Shown piece by piece: positions 6,553 to 14,842 of a stretch of DNA of 16,253 nt. The DNA is taken from the NCBI GenBank assembly GCA_015062085.1, contig SUVI01000064.1, positions 1 to 16,253 on the forward strand. The letters are read 5' to 3'. The DNA comes from Planctomycetaceae bacterium. GTDB taxonomy: Bacteria; Planctomycetota; Planctomycetia; Pirellulales; Thermoguttaceae. The translations under genes and the position numbers were made by a program. Below the pieces are notes generated by a model. The model was given only the letters and a program-made list of their open reading frames with translations. It did no database searches and was not told where the DNA came from. The first letter of the stretch is position 1; every line of letters starts with the position of its first letter.

Positions 6553-9500
6553 ATGAGATCCAAAACACGTTTGATTTTACTGTTCGTTTTAACGCTCTTG
6601 GCGTTTTTAAACTCATTTGCCCAGGCACAGGAGCCGGCAGGAAAGGCAATGAAGGAACGGCTTACGTTTCCGATCCTCTTTTCAGCCCGGCACAATTACC
6701 AGGGACTGCACATTTACGACACGTTTTACCAGTGGCGCCGCGGCGTGAAGGAACCAGGCACGAGCGGGATCTACATTCTTGAGAATCCGTCCGACCCGCC
6801 GGAAAAATACCGCATCCGGCCCGTGATCGACCCGACGACCACGCCGACATTGGGAGACGGCATCTACTCGGATCCCGCGCTCTCCTATGACGGCAAAACG
6901 ATCCTGTTCTGCTACAAAGGGACGCCGAACGGGAACTCGGTCATTTACCGCATAAATCTCGACGGAAGCGGTCTGAAGCAGCTCACGAATCTCGACGCGG
7001 AAGGGAATCCGTACAAAGGATCCGGCGGAGGGCATCATGATGTGCGGCCTGCGTGGCTCCCGGACGGCAGGATCGTCTTCACCTCGACGCGATACAGCGG
7101 GCTGGTGCCGTGCGCGAATAACGGCGTCGCGATCCTTCACGTCATGAACGCAGACGGCTCGAACATTCACACGATCTCGGTCAATAACGTGACGGAATTC
7201 GACCCGGCGGTTTTACCGGACGGAAGGATCCTCTTTGGACGCTGGGAATACATCGACAAAAACGCGCTGACGATCCAGAGTCTCTGGTCTGTCTATCCGG
7301 ACGGAACGAATGAAACGGCGTACTTCGCCAACAACATGGTCTTTCCCGAAGCCATCCTTCAGGCAAAACCCGTCCCCGGCGAGCCGAATCTGGTCGTGGG
7401 AACGTTTGCGCCGCACAATGCGCCGCCGCGCGGGACTATCGCGTTCATCGACATTTCCGCAGGAGTCCAGAATTCCGTTTCCGGGAAAAACGACGAAAAA
7501 GCGATCACGAATCTGGAATACCCAGACCGTCCGACCTACGACCGCGGGCAGTCCTGTGACCCGTGGGCACTTGATAAAACGCTGGTTTTGTACTCCGGCC
7601 AGATCATGAATCCGACCAACGGCGGGAAGTTCAATTCGCTCATGCTCATCGATGATAAAGGGCGCAAAACGGAGCTGCTCTCCTCGCCGACGATCGACCT
7701 TCACACTCCGATCCCGGTCGTTCCGCGTCCCGTTCCGCCGGTTCTGGTCGACAACACGGACCGAAGCAAAACGACGGGAAGTTTCTTCGTCACGGACGTT
7801 TACGAGGGACTGAAAGGCGTGGAACGCGGTGCGGTGAAGTGGCTCCGTGTCGTGGAGGAGACCTCCCGCGTCAGTGCCTCACCCGGAAGCAACGGGCTGA
7901 ATCAGACGTTTTCCATCTCTGCCGCATTGGCGTGGAGTCCCAAGATCTACCACGGCATCGTTCCGGTCTGCGAAGACGGAAGCGTCAGTTTTGAAGCACC
8001 GTCCGGGCGTGCGATCTACTTCCAGCTTCTTGACGAAAACTACCGTCTTGTCCGCTCGATGCGCACTTTCATCCAAGCGGCTCCGGGAACCGCAAGAAGC
8101 TGTACCGGCTGCCACGAGTACGGTCCGCCGACAGGAAAACCCGGTCCGATGAAAATGGCGGCCGGGCGTCCGCCGCAGATCCCACAGGATGAATCGTGGG
8201 GAAGCGGCTATCTGGACTATCCGTCGATGATCCAGCCGATCTTTGACCGAAAATGCGTACGGTGCCACGGCGGAGACGAGGGGATCGCTGCTGGACTGGA
8301 TCTTTCCGCTTCACCGACCCGCCTGTTCAGCATCAGTTACGAAAATTTGACTTCGCGCCGTGAAAAACAGTACCACGTCGATCTGATCTCCGCGATCTGC
8401 TGCATGAACGGGACGGCCTACTGGTCCTGCAGGATCTTTCCGCCGTACGAACACGGTTCCGGAAACGCGCCGCTGGCGGACAGAGTGCTCAATGACCCGG
8501 CGCACAAAGAGCTTCTGACGAAGGAAGAGCGGGAGCTTCTTTTCACCTGGATCGACAGTAACGGTCTCTATTTCGGCACGTGGAACTACACGCAGTCCGG
8601 TCCGATCCTCCGTCCGTGGGAGCAGGCAGCAAAACAGATCCGGAACGTGATGAAGAACTCCAGCTGCCGGGAATGCCACGCGAACGAAAAAGGCGAGATC
8701 GGCCGGTTTGAGAATGACTGGATCAACCTTGAGAAACCGGAATACAGCCGCGTCCTGCGAGCTCCCATGGCCGTGAAGGAGGGAACTTTGGGGATCGGTG
8801 CGTGCCGAAATGCGAAATTCGACCAGAATTTCCGCCGTCTTGGCATCATGTCCGGAGGACGCTACGAACACGCGGTCCGACCGCTGGATTCTTTCCCGAC
8901 GCAGCAATGGAGACCCGTCGCGGTAAGTGACCCGAATTCCGGGGAACCGGTCGTTTCGATCCAGTCGACCGACGATGCGGTTTACCGTCAGATCCTCTCG
9001 ATCATCAAACGGGCTTCGCGTCAGGCGTACGCTTTCCCGCGCATCGATATGCCGGGCGCTTTTGAACTCAACGGCGGCGCGGTTGCCGGACGCTCTCGCC
9101 AGATCCTTCCGCAGCCGATTCCGGAAGTGATGCCGAAGATCGATTTGAGACTGACCCGTTCTGGAAAACCGGAACTGTCTTGGCCGAACGACAAACGGGT
9201 GATCGGACTGGTCGCGGAGATCCATCGCGGCGAGAAACCGGATTTCGTCCTCTCGGAGAAGACTCTTGCCGGAACGACCGAAATGAATCACTTTGTCGAC
9301 GCCGACGCGAAACCGGGCAAATGGTCCTACGCGGTCCGATTCGTTTCAGACCCGGCGCAGACGTGTGGAACGTGCCGGGTCTCGGAGGAAACGATCACCG
9401 GCCTGACCGCACTGTCTGAGGGGATCATTCCGGAACGCCGCTCTATCCAGACTCGCTGTCCGCTTTCGATGTTTCAGCCGAAAAAGTCCGCGCCGGTCTA

Positions 9501-10014
9501 CGTCGGTTCTGTGGAGGTTCCAGAGAAGAGATCCGAGGCGGTTTCGCAGCCGCGTGAGCTCTTCCGCATGGACACCGTAGAGCTGGAGACGTCCGAAGGT
9601 TTTCTGACCGTTCTGACGGAAGAAGATCTCAACGCGCGCGAATTTCTGGCTATTTCGTTTGACATTAAATTCACCGAGCCGGGCGTGATGCCGGTTCCGA
9701 TCGGGTACGGTACTTGGAACCGCAGCGGCTGGTTCATTCAGAAGTTTCAGGGAAAATGGCGTTTTCATCTTTCCGGAACGGACTGCGACTCGTCCTCCCC
9801 GGTGCCGCTAAATGAGTGGCTTCACATGGATCTCATCGTTGAAAACGGCCGAATGACGATCCTGCAGAATGGTCAGACGGCCGCCCAGGTCCCCATTTCC
9901 AAACCATTGGCGAGCTGGTTCGGCGATCTGTATCTGGGACAGTACTCTGACGTTCAAGAGCCGGAGTACCAGTTTCATGGAGAGATGAAAAACCTGCGTA
10001 TTTGGGGCAACTGA
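6553..10014 (+). CDS. secreted PD40 beta-propeller / multihaem c-type cytochrome-like protein with LamG-like C-terminus (hydrazine synthase alpha-like architecture)
   Basis: This protein has 1153 residues from the ATG at 6553, which directly opens a signal peptide (RSKTRLILLF..., cleavage near AQAQ). The frame is open to 6418, but that part is microsatellite. PD40-type blades are seen near residues 109 (YDGKTILF), 167 (LPDGRIVF) and 219 (LPDGRILFGRWEY). Three CxxCH haem-c motifs follow: CTGCH (517-521), CVRCH (568-572, inside an IQPIFDRKCVRCHG context common in planctomycete cytochromes) and CRECH (705-709). The last about 150 residues look like a LamG/concanavalin-type sandwich (WNRSGWFIQKFQGKWRF, then LYLGQYSD). 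Related planctomycete proteins are often named hydrazine-synthase-alpha-like, but that does not imply anammox. I infer a periplasmic or surface redox protein with possible ligand binding. The partner and substrate are unknown. No clear Shine-Dalgarno is present. Confidence 0.85.
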   Translation: MRSKTRLILLFVLTLLAFLNSFAQAQEPAGKAMKERLTFPILFSARHNYQGLHIYDTFYQWRRGVKEPGTSGIYILENPSDPPEKYRIRPVIDPTTTPTLGDGIYSDPALSYDGKTILFCYKGTPNGNSVIYRINLDGSGLKQLTNLDAEGNPYKGSGGGHHDVRPAWLPDGRIVFTSTRYSGLVPCANNGVAILHVMNADGSNIHTISVNNVTEFDPAVLPDGRILFGRWEYIDKNALTIQSLWSVYPDGTNETAYFANNMVFPEAILQAKPVPGEPNLVVGTFAPHNAPPRGTIAFIDISAGVQNSVSGKNDEKAITNLEYPDRPTYDRGQSCDPWALDKTLVLYSGQIMNPTNGGKFNSLMLIDDKGRKTELLSSPTIDLHTPIPVVPRPVPPVLVDNTDRSKTTGSFFVTDVYEGLKGVERGAVKWLRVVEETSRVSASPGSNGLNQTFSISAALAWSPKIYHGIVPVCEDGSVSFEAPSGRAIYFQLLDENYRLVRSMRTFIQAAPGTARSCTGCHEYGPPTGKPGPMKMAAGRPPQIPQDESWGSGYLDYPSMIQPIFDRKCVRCHGGDEGIAAGLDLSASPTRLFSISYENLTSRREKQYHVDLISAICCMNGTAYWSCRIFPPYEHGSGNAPLADRVLNDPAHKELLTKEERELLFTWIDSNGLYFGTWNYTQSGPILRPWEQAAKQIRNVMKNSSCRECHANEKGEIGRFENDWINLEKPEYSRVLRAPMAVKEGTLGIGACRNAKFDQNFRRLGIMSGGRYEHAVRPLDSFPTQQWRPVAVSDPNSGEPVVSIQSTDDAVYRQILSIIKRASRQAYAFPRIDMPGAFELNGGAVAGRSRQILPQPIPEVMPKIDLRLTRSGKPELSWPNDKRVIGLVAEIHRGEKPDFVLSEKTLAGTTEMNHFVDADAKPGKWSYAVRFVSDPAQTCGTCRVSEETITGLTALSEGIIPERRSIQTRCPLSMFQPKKSAPVYVGSVEVPEKRSEAVSQPRELFRMDTVELETSEGFLTVLTEEDLNAREFLAISFDIKFTEPGVMPVPIGYGTWNRSGWFIQKFQGKWRFHLSGTDCDSSSPVPLNEWLHMDLIVENGRMTILQNGQTAAQVPISKPLASWFGDLYLGQYSDVQEPEYQFHGEMKNLRIWGN

Positions 10015-10065
10015 CGTCATTTCCGACGCGGTATTTGCCGGTAATTTAAGCACTTTAGAGATCCA

Positions 10066-10109
10066 GGCTCAGCCGAGAGTCGGCCTTGCGGTCACTCGCC
10101 GGCTGGGCC
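10066..10109. repeat. inverted repeat at convergent gene ends, possible bidirectional terminator
   Basis: GGCTCAGCCG (10066-10075) pairs with CGGCTGGGCC (10100-10109): 10 bp with one T-G wobble. It lies between the ends of the two convergent genes and reaches into the last codons of the minus-strand one. There is no T tract on either side, so a role in termination is only suggested by position. Confidence 0.4.
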
Positions 10110-11306
10110 TTTGGGGGACTGCTTCATGATTTTCTGATAGTTGATCCATCCGGACATGATGTGCTGCACATTGTCGATGCGGACGATTTCTTTTCTTGAT
10201 GGTTTTTTTCGCTTTTTTCTCCAGTCCGCAGACGCCGGTATCCCGCCGCGAAGGGGGCCATCCTGGATCTGCGCGTTCGCCAGGAATTTTCCGAGCCGTT
10301 CGAGAGCGTTCAGGATCTCGTCGGCGAATTCAGGATCTTCTTCGTGCAGGATCTGCCAGATCGCGGCGAGTCCCTCCATTTTCGTTCCGTTACTGCACGG
10401 CCGAATGTTTCCTCCGAGCGATCCGTCGGCGAGAGAACCGGGATTTTTGACCTGTGTCGGCAGGACCATCTCTGCCATTTGCCGCGCATGAAAGGTCAGC
10501 CGGGCTTTTTCTTCCGGGGTCACGGAATTTTCCGGTTTTGCGAGGAGCTTTTCTGTTGCGAGCATGGCCCAATGGTCAAATTCCCGTACTGGATCCTGAG
10601 CTTTCCGGAGATCTGCGAGATACAGGAGCGCCCGTTTTGCTCCGAGGAGCCATTTTTCCTGCGGGTCGGCATCGTGCAGACAGAGCAGTCCCAGTGCTGC
10701 TTCGCCGGGATAGTAGAGGGAATGGAATTTCGGGTCGATCTCCTGCGTGGAGTAAAGGTACTTGGAGTGGAAACTGCCGTCTTTTTTCTGCATGAAAAGG
10801 ATGAACTCTCCCAGACCGCGCAGGACCTTGAGATCCGCATTTCCTTCTGCTGCCAGATCGGAAAGTCCGATGAGCGCCAGACCGCACGCTCCCAGTTTTG
10901 CCTGAGGCTCGGGGAGGCTTTCTTCTTGCGGTTTCGAGGCGATCGTGTACATCCCGCCGCCGATCTCCCGCAGATAGTGCGTCATGAGGTACTCTGCGAG
11001 GCGCCTGCGTACCGCGTGAAGCGTCTGTGCTTCCGGATACTCCTCTCCGTAGAGACGTACCGCGTAGAGCGTGCCTGCGTGTCGGAGGACATTGTAGCGC
11101 ACGGGATCCATGCGGACGGTGAAGTGGCGCTCGTAGGCAAGACGGCCTTCCAAGTCCGTGTTTTTTGCGATGTACTCCGCCGCGAGATGGATCTCGCGCT
11201 CAAACAAAGTCCGATCCTGCGAATATGCGTTGGAAACGAAAAGAAGCAGAAAACATACCGTTGATATGAAACAGGAAAAGGGAAAATGAAAAACCGAGCG
11301 GTTCAT
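10092..11306 (-). CDS. secreted alpha/alpha-toroid (terpene cyclase/prenyltransferase-like fold) protein
   Basis: This is a 404-residue protein with a signal peptide (residues 1-30, hydrophobic core CFISTVCFLLLFVSNAYS). The rest is helical hairpins with repeated small turns: RHAGTLYAV near 75, LGACGLALIGLSDLA, then FMQKKDGSFHSKY, which resembles a QW-type motif, YYPGEAALGLLCL, NGTKMEGLAAIW, and QDGPLRGGIPAS near the C-terminus. This pattern is typical of alpha/alpha-toroid proteins related in fold to squalene-hopene cyclases and prenyltransferases. The acidic catalytic motif of true cyclases is not visible, so the function is unknown. The predicted place is the periplasm. It converges on the propeller/cytochrome gene, with 77 bases between their ends. 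There is no Shine-Dalgarno before the ATG, as for other exported genes here. The basic tail (WRKKRKKPSRK) is unusual for the fold. Confidence 0.75.
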   Translation of the reverse strand: MNRSVFHFPFSCFISTVCFLLLFVSNAYSQDRTLFEREIHLAAEYIAKNTDLEGRLAYERHFTVRMDPVRYNVLRHAGTLYAVRLYGEEYPEAQTLHAVRRRLAEYLMTHYLREIGGGMYTIASKPQEESLPEPQAKLGACGLALIGLSDLAAEGNADLKVLRGLGEFILFMQKKDGSFHSKYLYSTQEIDPKFHSLYYPGEAALGLLCLHDADPQEKWLLGAKRALLYLADLRKAQDPVREFDHWAMLATEKLLAKPENSVTPEEKARLTFHARQMAEMVLPTQVKNPGSLADGSLGGNIRPCSNGTKMEGLAAIWQILHEEDPEFADEILNALERLGKFLANAQIQDGPLRGGIPASADWRKKRKKPSRKEIVRIDNVQHIMSGWINYQKIMKQSPKGPAGE

Positions 11307-11668
11307 ATGTGTTTGGGGAATTGGGAAGAATAAGGAAAACGGATGGATAAAATGCTTGGAATTTTCTTCATACCAAATCCGTTTCGTTTTGTCAAGAGAA
11401 CATTTTAAAATTTTTTTCGTAAAATGAAATCGGAACTTCCCAGGTTTCTTTCAAAGGGGTTGATTTTTTGCATGAAATATGGTAAACTAAACAAAAAGAA
11501 ACTTTCTTCAGTGAAATTTTGGCCGGTATTCCGAAATTTTTCGGAATGATCGGAATTTTGCGTGAAATTATGTGAAATTACGGAATGCGGCGGCATGGGA
11601 TCGCGGATCCTTGAGTCGTTAATTCGTTATTCGGATCGTCGGAAAACGGCGAAAGTCAGGAGGAAAAT
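11307..11668. other. AT-rich divergent intergenic region with promoter and leader
   Basis: This region separates the toroid gene (minus) from the repeat-protein gene (plus). It contains a good plus-strand promoter at 11460-11488 and an apparent leader of about 170 bases. A perfect hairpin, ATTCCGAA-ATTT-TTCGGAAT (11528-11547), lies in that leader; it lacks a T tract and could be regulatory or an RNA-stabilising element. A direct repeat, GTGAAATTA, follows at about 11562-11580. Confidence 0.5.
11460..11488 (+). promoter_or_regulatory. candidate sigma-70 promoter for the Arg/Pro repeat protein
   Basis: TTGATT (11460-11465), 17 bases, then TAAACT (11483-11488). Spacing is optimal and both hexamers are close to consensus. 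Transcription would begin near 11495 and leave a leader of about 174 bases before the ATG at 11669. Confidence 0.6.
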
Positions 11669-13696
11669 ATGAAAAAGCCTTCATTTCGTTTTTGCGTTTT
11701 GCTTTCCGGGGCCATTTTGTTGAGCGGAAGCGGTTTAGGTTCTGCTGTGTATGCTGCACCTCCGGGAAATCGTCCGGGCCACACTGCGAAAGGCGGTCCT
11801 TCTACTGCGAAAGGCGGTCCTTCCACGGCAAAAGGACCGGGATCCTCACGTCGTTCTTCGGCACCTAAAGCCTCCGCTCCGAAACCGTCTGCTCCGTCCC
11901 GGCCGCAAAGTTCACCGAAACGGGCAGAAGCTTCCAGACGTCCGGAGGTCCAGAAGCATTCTGCTCCGTCCTCCCAGGGGGCGTCCCGTCCTCGGGTTCA
12001 GCCTCGCCCTCAGGCACAGTCCCGCCCGCAGGTCCAGGTCCAGACGCCGTCCCGTCCATTACCGAGACCCGCTGGAAAACCGGCTTTCGTGGAGTCCGAC
12101 GTGAAACTGCGTCCGTCGAGAGAGATCCGGCAGAACCGTCCGGAAAGCCGACCTGAAGCACGTCCAAACCGTCCGGAAAATCGTCCCGAGGCACGTCCGA
12201 ATCGTCCGGAAAGCCGTCCAGAAGTACGTCCTGAAGCACGTCCGGAACCTGCACGTCCGAATCATCCGGTGAAGCGTCCTGAGGCACGTCCGAATCGTCC
12301 GGAAAGCCGTCCAGAAGCACGTCCGGAAGCACGTCCGGAACCTGCGCGTCCGAATCATCCGGTGAAGCGTCCTGAGGCACGTCCGAATCGTCCGGAAAGC
12401 CGTCCGGAAGCACGTCCGGAAGCACGTCCGGAACCTGCACGTCCGAATCATCCGGTGAAGCGTCCCGAGGCTCGTCCAAATCGTCCGGAAAGCCGTCCAG
12501 AAGCACGTCCGGATGTGCGTCCGCATCATCCTGGAAAGCGGCCGGATGCGAAACCTGATCGTCCGGAGAAACGGCCGGAACCATCCCGTCCGAATCATCC
12601 GGGAGGCCGTCCGGGGGACTCGCATGGAGGGTATGATGTACACCACAGACCTCATCCGAATCCGCCGCACATACATCATCCGCACGAGGCGCTTCACCAT
12701 CGCCATCATCCGCCGCGCGTTGCGCCGTACTGGCCGCATTTCCGGCGTTCGGCTTTGACCGGTGCACTCTTTTTCCTGCCTCCGCCTCCTCCCGCATACT
12801 ATGTGAGCGAGCAGGTCGTGGTCTATCCGCCGATGATCGTCGATGACGGTCTGGAATATGCCGCGGATCCCGGCACGGGAGCGTCCGTTTCTGTCGAAGA
12901 TCTGGCAGATCCGATGAACCGGTTCTACACGTGGGATGCGTTCCGCTACTATGGCTGGCTTCAGCAGTATGAGCCCTTTCATCCCTCATGGATCGAATCG
13001 TGCGATCAGGGGATCGGTTTTGCGGCGAATTACACGTCGGATCTGACGCGGTATTACTACTATCCGGTCCACTGTGTGCGTCCGGGAACGGAGCAGATCG
13101 AGGCTGGGCTTGCATCGCCGCTGGTTTTCGTTCCGGAGCCCGAAAAGCAGGAGATCCTGCCGGTCGTAGAGATGACGCTGCCGCAGTCGGAGGTGGATGA
13201 AGCGTGGGATCTGATTTACGACGGGGATGAGTATTTCCGGGAAAGCCGCGAGACTTTGGCGGAAGAAAAGTACGCCCGAGCCATGATCGCGCAGAGTGAA
13301 ATGCCGGATCCGTACTTCCGGCTCGCAGTGATCCAGATGTCGCGGAAACAGTACGTCACGGCGATCCAGAATGTGTTCCGCACGCTTGAACTTTCACGCA
13401 TCTGGCCGGCGAGTCCGCTGGTGCTGGATCAAGTTTACGGGGCCCGCAGTCTGAAAAAACAGCAGGATCTGGATGCGCTGTGGAACGCCGTTTCGCGAGA
13501 CCCGGATAATGCGGAGCTTCGGATGCTTTACGGTCTGATGCTTTACGCGGATTCCATGGGAGACATCGAGATGGGGAAAGCGGCGAAAGAGCAGTTTGAG
13601 ACTGCCGCTGCCGTAAATCCCGCGCTGATGCCGTACCTTGGAAGCCTCATTTCGTTCCTTGAGTCGGAGATCGAGCGAGTCGAGGGAACGAAGTAG
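11669..13696 (+). CDS. secreted Arg/Pro repeat protein with His-rich segment and TPR-like C-terminus
   Basis: This is a 675-residue protein with a strong AGGAGG 6 bases before the ATG and a signal peptide ending near VYAAPP. Residues about 38-58 hold a seven-residue repeat (TAKGGPS). A Ser/Pro/Lys/Arg-rich stretch follows to about 160. Then come 31-residue repeats built from RPNHPVK, RPEA, RPNRPES, RPEA, RPEA and RPEPA (about 165-317). A His-rich segment (about 327-352: HHRPHPNPPHIHH) and a hydrophobic Pro-rich piece (FFLPPPPPAYY) follow. The final about 300 residues are ordinary globular sequence, with helical TPR-like pairs from about 510 (EAWDLIYDGDEYF, EEKYARAMIAQ, FRLAVIQMSRKQYVTAI). I infer an envelope protein in which a basic extended linker carries a folded TPR-like domain; the His-rich piece may bind metal. 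No catalytic motif is seen. Family not recognised. Confidence 0.85.
   Translation: MKKPSFRFCVLLSGAILLSGSGLGSAVYAAPPGNRPGHTAKGGPSTAKGGPSTAKGPGSSRRSSAPKASAPKPSAPSRPQSSPKRAEASRRPEVQKHSAPSSQGASRPRVQPRPQAQSRPQVQVQTPSRPLPRPAGKPAFVESDVKLRPSREIRQNRPESRPEARPNRPENRPEARPNRPESRPEVRPEARPEPARPNHPVKRPEARPNRPESRPEARPEARPEPARPNHPVKRPEARPNRPESRPEARPEARPEPARPNHPVKRPEARPNRPESRPEARPDVRPHHPGKRPDAKPDRPEKRPEPSRPNHPGGRPGDSHGGYDVHHRPHPNPPHIHHPHEALHHRHHPPRVAPYWPHFRRSALTGALFFLPPPPPAYYVSEQVVVYPPMIVDDGLEYAADPGTGASVSVEDLADPMNRFYTWDAFRYYGWLQQYEPFHPSWIESCDQGIGFAANYTSDLTRYYYYPVHCVRPGTEQIEAGLASPLVFVPEPEKQEILPVVEMTLPQSEVDEAWDLIYDGDEYFRESRETLAEEKYARAMIAQSEMPDPYFRLAVIQMSRKQYVTAIQNVFRTLELSRIWPASPLVLDQVYGARSLKKQQDLDALWNAVSRDPDNAELRMLYGLMLYADSMGDIEMGKAAKEQFETAAAVNPALMPYLGSLISFLESEIERVEGTK
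11783..11845 (+). repeat. 21-bp in-frame tandem repeat, two exact-like copies plus a degraded third
   Basis: Units start at 11783, 11804 and 11825 and encode TAKGGPS, TAKGGPS and TAKGPGS. The first two differ only at the last base. They lie just after the signal peptide of the Arg/Pro repeat protein. Confidence 0.8.
12161..12620 (+). repeat. 93-bp in-frame tandem repeat array
   Basis: Copies start at 12161, 12254, 12347 and 12440. The first three are full length (93 bases, 31 codons) and the fourth lacks its last 15 bases. A degenerate fifth follows from 12518. Copies two and three are nearly identical at nucleotide level, which points to recent unequal exchange. Because the unit is a multiple of 3, several other frames also stay open across it, and these are shadows. 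Confidence 0.92.
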
Positions 13697-13771
13697 TAAA
13701 ACGCAGCAGTAAAACGCAGCAGTAAAACGCAGCAGTAAAACGCAGCAGTAAAACGCAGCAGTAAAACGGGG
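13695..13771. repeat. 13-bp tandem repeat, five copies plus partial sixth
   Basis: The unit AGTAAAACGCAGC repeats exactly at 13695, 13708, 13721, 13734 and 13747, with a partial copy from 13760. The first copy overlaps the stop codon of the upstream gene. There are no unique spacers, so it is not CRISPR. It fills most of the gap before the isomerase gene. Confidence 0.95.
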
Positions 13772-13882
13772 AAAATGTGAAGAGACTGCCCGGTCTGACG
13801 CATGGTTTGAGTGCTTGGGCCGGGCGGTCGAAAAATGGAAAAACTTCAGCAGAAGAAAAAGACGGAAGAGGGAGTACGTGCC

Positions 13883-14842
13883 ATGAATTGGGCGGAGAGA
13901 AGCCGGGAGATTTTCGCGCAGGAGATCGAAGAGCTTCAAAAGGTCGCGCAGCGGATCGGTGCAGAGATGGATCAGGCAGTCGAACTGATCTTTCATTCGC
14001 CGAATAAAGTGGTCATCACCGGGATCGGAAAGACGGGGATCATTGGACGAAAACTGGCGGCTTCGCTCGCTTCGACTGGGACGCACGCCATTTTTCTCAA
14101 TGCTGCAGAGGCCGTCCACGGAGATCTTGGAATGGTTTGCCGCGGAGATGTCGTCATCGCGCTCTCGAACAGCGGGACGTCTCGGGAGATACTGGCGCTT
14201 CTTCAGCCTCTCAGAACGCTTGAGTGTACGCTCATCGCCATGACCGGAAACCCGAAGTCGGAGTTGGCTCAAAATGCGGATCTGGTCCTCAACACGGGGG
14301 TCAGTGCCGAGGCGGGAAAAGTTGGTCTTGCGCCCACGACGTCCACGACGGCTGCTCTGGTCTTGGGGGACGCTCTGACGCTTTGCCTGATGGAGAAACG
14401 GAACTTTCAGGCGGAGAATTTCGTTCTCTATCACCCGGGAGGAGCTTTGGGACGCCGACTTCTCACGCGCGTTCGAGACCGAATGGAGACGAACGTACCG
14501 CACGTTTCTCTTGATGCGGATTTCCGGGAGATCGTCTACGAAGTCAGCAGCAAACGGCTTGGGATGACTATCGTTTTTGATGAAGAAGAGCAGCCGGCCG
14601 GCATCATTACGGACGGAGATATTCGCCGTGCGATCCAGAATTTTGATGATGTGCGGACTCTGCGAGCCCGTGATTTCATGACGAAAAACTTTAAGCGTAT
14701 TTGCCCGGACGTCATGGTCAGTGACGCCCTGGAGATGATGGACATCAACAAGATCACGACGCTGGCCGTCATGGAGGGGGAAACGCTGCACGGGATCCTC
14801 TCGATCCACCATATTTTTGACTTCCGAAATGAACGACTTTAG
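13883..14842 (+). CDS. kdsD: D-arabinose-5-phosphate isomerase (KpsF/GutQ family)
   Basis: The enzyme interconverts D-ribulose 5-phosphate and D-arabinose 5-phosphate, the first step toward Kdo of lipopolysaccharide, in the cytoplasm. From the ATG at 13883 the protein has 319 residues, close to the 328 of the E. coli enzyme. The SIS domain (about 30-165) shows GIGKTGIIGRKLAA, EAVHGDLGM, SNSGTSREI and APTTSTTAALVLGDAL, then HPGGALGRRLL. Two CBS repeats fill the rest (VPHVSLDADFREI to TDGDIRRAI, and RARDFMTKNF to LHGILSIHHIF). The lysine, two glutamates and histidine known as catalytic in KdsD are present by motif. I chose 13883 because GAGGGAG lies about 10 bases upstream and the protein then begins where relatives do; the GTG at 13811 and ATG at 13835 in the same frame lack ribosome binding sites. 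It overlaps the next gene by 14 bases. KpsF or GutQ roles are also possible. Confidence 0.92.
   Translation: MNWAERSREIFAQEIEELQKVAQRIGAEMDQAVELIFHSPNKVVITGIGKTGIIGRKLAASLASTGTHAIFLNAAEAVHGDLGMVCRGDVVIALSNSGTSREILALLQPLRTLECTLIAMTGNPKSELAQNADLVLNTGVSAEAGKVGLAPTTSTTAALVLGDALTLCLMEKRNFQAENFVLYHPGGALGRRLLTRVRDRMETNVPHVSLDADFREIVYEVSSKRLGMTIVFDEEEQPAGIITDGDIRRAIQNFDDVRTLRARDFMTKNFKRICPDVMVSDALEMMDINKITTLAVMEGETLHGILSIHHIFDFRNERL

Noticed and set aside
8311..9291. 326-residue minus-strand open frame
   Set aside because: Shadow of the haem-propeller gene. Its composition is Arg/Asp-rich, as expected from antisense of a GC-biased frame, and there is no ribosome binding site.
10344..11264. 306-residue plus-strand open frame
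   Set aside because: Antisense to the toroid protein, which has a signal peptide and fold-like repeats. The plus frame has neither.
11865..13115. Long minus-strand open frames across the repeat protein (416 residues here, 307 residues at 12059-12982)
   Set aside because: They stay open because the 93-bp unit is a multiple of 3 and is stop-poor on both strands. The plus frame has the signal peptide, the AGGAGG site and a globular C-terminus.
13695..13771. CRISPR array
   Set aside because: The 13-bp units are directly adjacent with no unique spacers, and no cas genes are present.
13811..13882. Upstream starts for the isomerase (GTG 13811, ATG 13835)
   Set aside because: Neither has a ribosome binding site. 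The ATG at 13883 follows GAGGGAG and gives the usual family N-terminus.
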